A stretch of 64,000 bases of DNA from an uncultured Eggerthella sp. (GTDB lineage Bacteria > Actinomycetota > Coriobacteriia > Coriobacteriales > Eggerthellaceae), in the NCBI GenBank assembly GCA_937998355.1, contig CALLDI010000012.1, positions 50,546 to 114,545 of the forward strand, written 5' to 3'. A program made the translations under genes and the position numbers. Shown piece after piece: positions 62,075 through 64,000 of the stretch (positions within the stretch are counted from its first letter, which is position 1; the number at the start of each line of letters is the position of its first letter). Below the pieces are notes generated by a model, which saw only the letters and a program-made list of their open reading frames with translations, ran no database searches and had not been told where the DNA came from.

Positions 62075-63463
62075 ATGACCAACCGCACTAGTACCGAGTA
62101 CAAGACCTATCTCGCAGAGGATGAATTGCCCAAAGAATGGCTGAACATCCGCGCATTCATGAATACCGATCACGCGCCGATCCTGAACCCGTCGACACTC
62201 GAGCCGATGACGGTGGCCGATCTTGAGCCGGTCTTCTGCACTGAGCTCGCGAAGCAGGAGCTCAATGCGACCGATAAGTTCATCCCGATCCCGGATGAGG
62301 TGCGCGATTTCTATCGCATGTATCGCCCGAGCCCGCTCATCCATGCGAAGTTCCTGGAAGAGGCGCTCGATACGCCTGCGAAGATCTACTACAAGTTCGA
62401 GGGCAACAACACCTCAGGTTCGCACAAGCTCAACTCCGCTATCGCGCAGGCATATTATGCCAAGCAGCAGGGCCTGAGCTGCCTTACCACCGAAACAGGT
62501 GCGGGCCAGTGGGGCACCGCGCTTTCGATGGCGACCGGTTTCTTCGGTCTCGACCTGCATGTTTTCATGGTGAAGTGCTCGGCCATGCAGAAGCCGTTCC
62601 GCAAGGCGGTCATGGAGACCTACAATGCGCGCGTCACGCCGTCACCTTCCATGGAGACCAACGTCGGTCGTTCGATCCTGGAGAAGGACCCCGATAACAC
62701 CGGCTCGCTCGGTACCGCGATCTCCGAAGCGGTCGAAGAGGCGGTATCTACCGAAGGTTGCCGTTATACGCTCGGCTCCGTGCTCAATCAGGTGCTGCTT
62801 CATCAGTCCATCATCGGTCTGGAGACGAAGGCGGCGCTCGAGAAGATCGACGTGAAGCCTGACATCCTGATCGGCTGCGCGGGCGGCGGCTCGAATCTGG
62901 GCGGCCTCATGGCGCCGTTCATGGCTGATAAGTTGGAGGGCAAGGAAGCTCCGTATTTCATCGCGGTCGAGCCGGCGAGCTGCCCGACGCTCACGCGCGG
63001 CAAGTTCGCTTACGACTTTTGTGACGTAGGTAAGGTCACGCCGCTCGCTAAGATGTACACGCTCGGCTCTGGGTTCATCCCGAGTCCGAACCACGCAGGT
63101 GGCCTGCGCTATCACGGCATGAGCCCGATCCTCTCGCAGCTCTACCACGATGGCTTCATCGATGAAGCGCGTAGCGTCGAGCAGACGAAGGTGTTCGAAG
63201 CAGCGACCCTGTTCGCGCGCGTCGAAGGAACGCTTCCTGCACCGGAGTCCTCCCATGCGATCCGTGTCGCGATCGACGAGGCCCTCAAGTGCAAGGAAAC
63301 GGGCGAGGAGAAGACTATCGTGTTCGGCCTTACCGGTACGGGTTACTTCGACCTGATGGCCTATCAGGCGTATCGCGAAGGCACGATGACCGACTACATC
63401 CCGACCGATGCCGACCTAGAAGAAGGCTTCAAGTACATCCCGAAGCTGGAGGGTATTCAATAG
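62075..63463 (+). CDS. trpB: Tryptophan synthase beta-like (TrpB2-type) enzyme
   Basis: A 462-residue PLP enzyme of the TrpB2 branch, which makes tryptophan from indole and serine. The PLP lysine lies in NNTSGSHKLNSAIAQ; TETGAGQWGTALS, the glycine loop CAGGGSNLGGLMAPF and GLTGTGYFDLMAY are typical. It is longer than TrpB1 (about 400) through an N-terminal extension, and no trpA or other trp gene is nearby, so it probably salvages free indole. Start ATG 62075 behind AAAGGAG; an ATG at 62048 in frame lies on the terminator's T run. A T-box leader precedes it. Confidence 0.92.
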   Translation: MTNRTSTEYKTYLAEDELPKEWLNIRAFMNTDHAPILNPSTLEPMTVADLEPVFCTELAKQELNATDKFIPIPDEVRDFYRMYRPSPLIHAKFLEEALDTPAKIYYKFEGNNTSGSHKLNSAIAQAYYAKQQGLSCLTTETGAGQWGTALSMATGFFGLDLHVFMVKCSAMQKPFRKAVMETYNARVTPSPSMETNVGRSILEKDPDNTGSLGTAISEAVEEAVSTEGCRYTLGSVLNQVLLHQSIIGLETKAALEKIDVKPDILIGCAGGGSNLGGLMAPFMADKLEGKEAPYFIAVEPASCPTLTRGKFAYDFCDVGKVTPLAKMYTLGSGFIPSPNHAGGLRYHGMSPILSQLYHDGFIDEARSVEQTKVFEAATLFARVEGTLPAPESSHAIRVAIDEALKCKETGEEKTIVFGLTGTGYFDLMAYQAYREGTMTDYIPTDADLEEGFKYIPKLEGIQ

Positions 63464-63514
63464 TCGTTTGTTCTAGGTTCGTGCGCTAGGCATCCATATA
63501 TAAAGCGAAAGAGG

Positions 63515-63543
63515 GAACGGCCCTGGAACATCCAGGGCCGTTC
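63515..63543 (+). terminator. Hairpin terminator after the trpB-like gene
   Basis: Perfect 12-base arms GAACGGCCCTGG and CCAGGGCCGTTC around AACAT. The following bases (GTTCGGGCTATT) lack a strong T run, so it may be a modest terminator. Confidence 0.7.
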
Positions 63544-63606
63544 GTTCGGGCTATTAGATCGTTCGTGGCTCGTTAGGGTTTTCGGGTGATGATGCGCGCA
63601 ACTCCT

Positions 63607-63808
63607 GATTTGCAGCGTTTGAGCTGATTTTTGCAGCAAAAATGCGCTTGTACGCACAAAATCGCTCGATATAGGGTGATCTGGGTGCGGATCGATATGA
63701 TCGCGGTAGCTTCATTGGCTATAAGGCCAGGTCAGATTTCCTCAAGGCCGTTAAAGTGTGCGTACGAACGTATTTTTCCTGCAAAAAAGTGCGTATTCAT
63801 TGCAGAAG
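63607..63808. repeat. 202-base intergenic element with 51-base inverted ends, copy 2
   Basis: Units 63607-63657 and 63758-63808 are inverted copies (35 of 51 bases alike) and flank exactly 100 bases, as in the copy at 51146-51347. The right unit here and the right unit there agree at 39 of 51 bases. The best conserved stretch is TTTTTGCAG ... GTACGCAC. The interior lacks the strong hairpin of copy 1 but shares CAGGT at the same offset. The gap 63464-64000 holds no gene that I can support. Confidence 0.85.
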
Positions 63809-63899
63809 ACCACAGCAGAAGGATATTGCAGGAAGACATTACAGAAGAACATTGCAGGAGGACATTGCAGAACGATATTGCAGAACGATATTGCAGAAG
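63796..63899. repeat. 13-base tandem repeat array
   Basis: Eight consecutive 13-base units of the form GAYATTGCAGRAN, for example GATATTGCAGGAA (63822), GACATTACAGAAG (63835), GACATTGCAGAAC (63861), GATATTGCAGAAC (63874) and GATATTGCAGAAG (63887). The first unit, TTCATTGCAGAAG, is the outer end of the 202-base element, so the array appears to have grown from that end. The period is not a multiple of three, which argues against coding. Bases 63900-64000 show nothing recognisable. Confidence 0.88.
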
Positions 63900-64000
63900 G
63901 ACATGCGCTCCAAAAGGTGCTCCATGCTTCGTAATGAGCAGAATGGGGTTATAGGCAAGAAAGTGTGTCCGTTTTAGGGGTGTAAGGGCAGGTCAAACCC

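Noticed and set aside
63796..63899. Possible CRISPR array
   Set aside because: Units are 13 bases and contiguous, with no spacers and no cas genes nearby.
63631..63954. Open frame of 107 codons in the last gap
   Set aside because: It runs through the inverted-repeat element and the 13-base array, whose period breaks codon phase; no ribosome site.

Overview
The window looks like a chromosome segment of an anaerobic, fairly GC-rich Gram-positive actinobacterium, most likely a member of the Coriobacteriia. That placement is inferred. It rests on secreted proteins with choline-binding-type cell-wall repeats, a 1538-residue fused acyl-CoA dehydratase activase protein, a minimal SufCB pair, a DUF711 protein, a trigger factor with a Lys/Ala/Pro tail, a GAAC-N4-GTTC LexA-type box and a T-box leader. 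No phage, transposase or CRISPR array was seen.

Layout. 1-6.6 kb: end of an AzlCD exporter, rplS, a BspA-like surface protein, then rnhB, yraN, comM and dprA. 6.6-9.87 kb: an accessory cassette (TetR regulator with a membrane protein; a membrane-spanning MerR regulator overlapping a CPBP protease) ending in a second, decayed copy of the dprA 3' end. 9.9-15.3 kb: trmFO, a tyrosine recombinase and LexA-boxed uvrA. 15.4-29.2 kb: tRNA-Leu, tig, clpP, clpX, valS, thrS, trxA, trxB, prfA, prmC. 29.3-33.5 kb: two secreted cell-wall-binding-repeat proteins. 33.6-39.1 kb (minus strand): a Zn-type efflux operon (arsR, HMA protein, P-type ATPase), a formate/nitrite channel and sufCB. 39.4-51 kb: phosphoglucomutase, two small membrane proteins, infC-rpmI-rplT with a trigger-factor paralogue lacking its PPIase domain, glmS, acpS, nnrD, ligA, tlyA. 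51-64 kb: DUF711, the giant activase fusion, a zinc-ribbon DUF6273 protein, ilvA/ridA, rsmI, a tyrosine phosphatase and a trpB-like gene behind a Trp-type T-box leader.

Most genes are housekeeping genes for translation, protein quality control and DNA repair or uptake. The less ordinary material is (i) the MerR-transmembrane-zinc-ribbon/CPBP pair, which could be a regulated-proteolysis switch; (ii) the PPIase-less trigger factor in the IF3 operon; (iii) a 202-bp intergenic element with 51-bp inverted ends found twice with identical spacing, one copy followed by a 13-bp tandem array; (iv) an unrelated palindromic repeat family directly after stop codons; (v) the T-box-controlled orphan trpB; and (vi) the dprA-fragment scar. 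Stretches over 300 bases without a gene (25320-25651, 39058-39372, 51021-51444, 61708-62074, 63464-64000) are described in the feature list.
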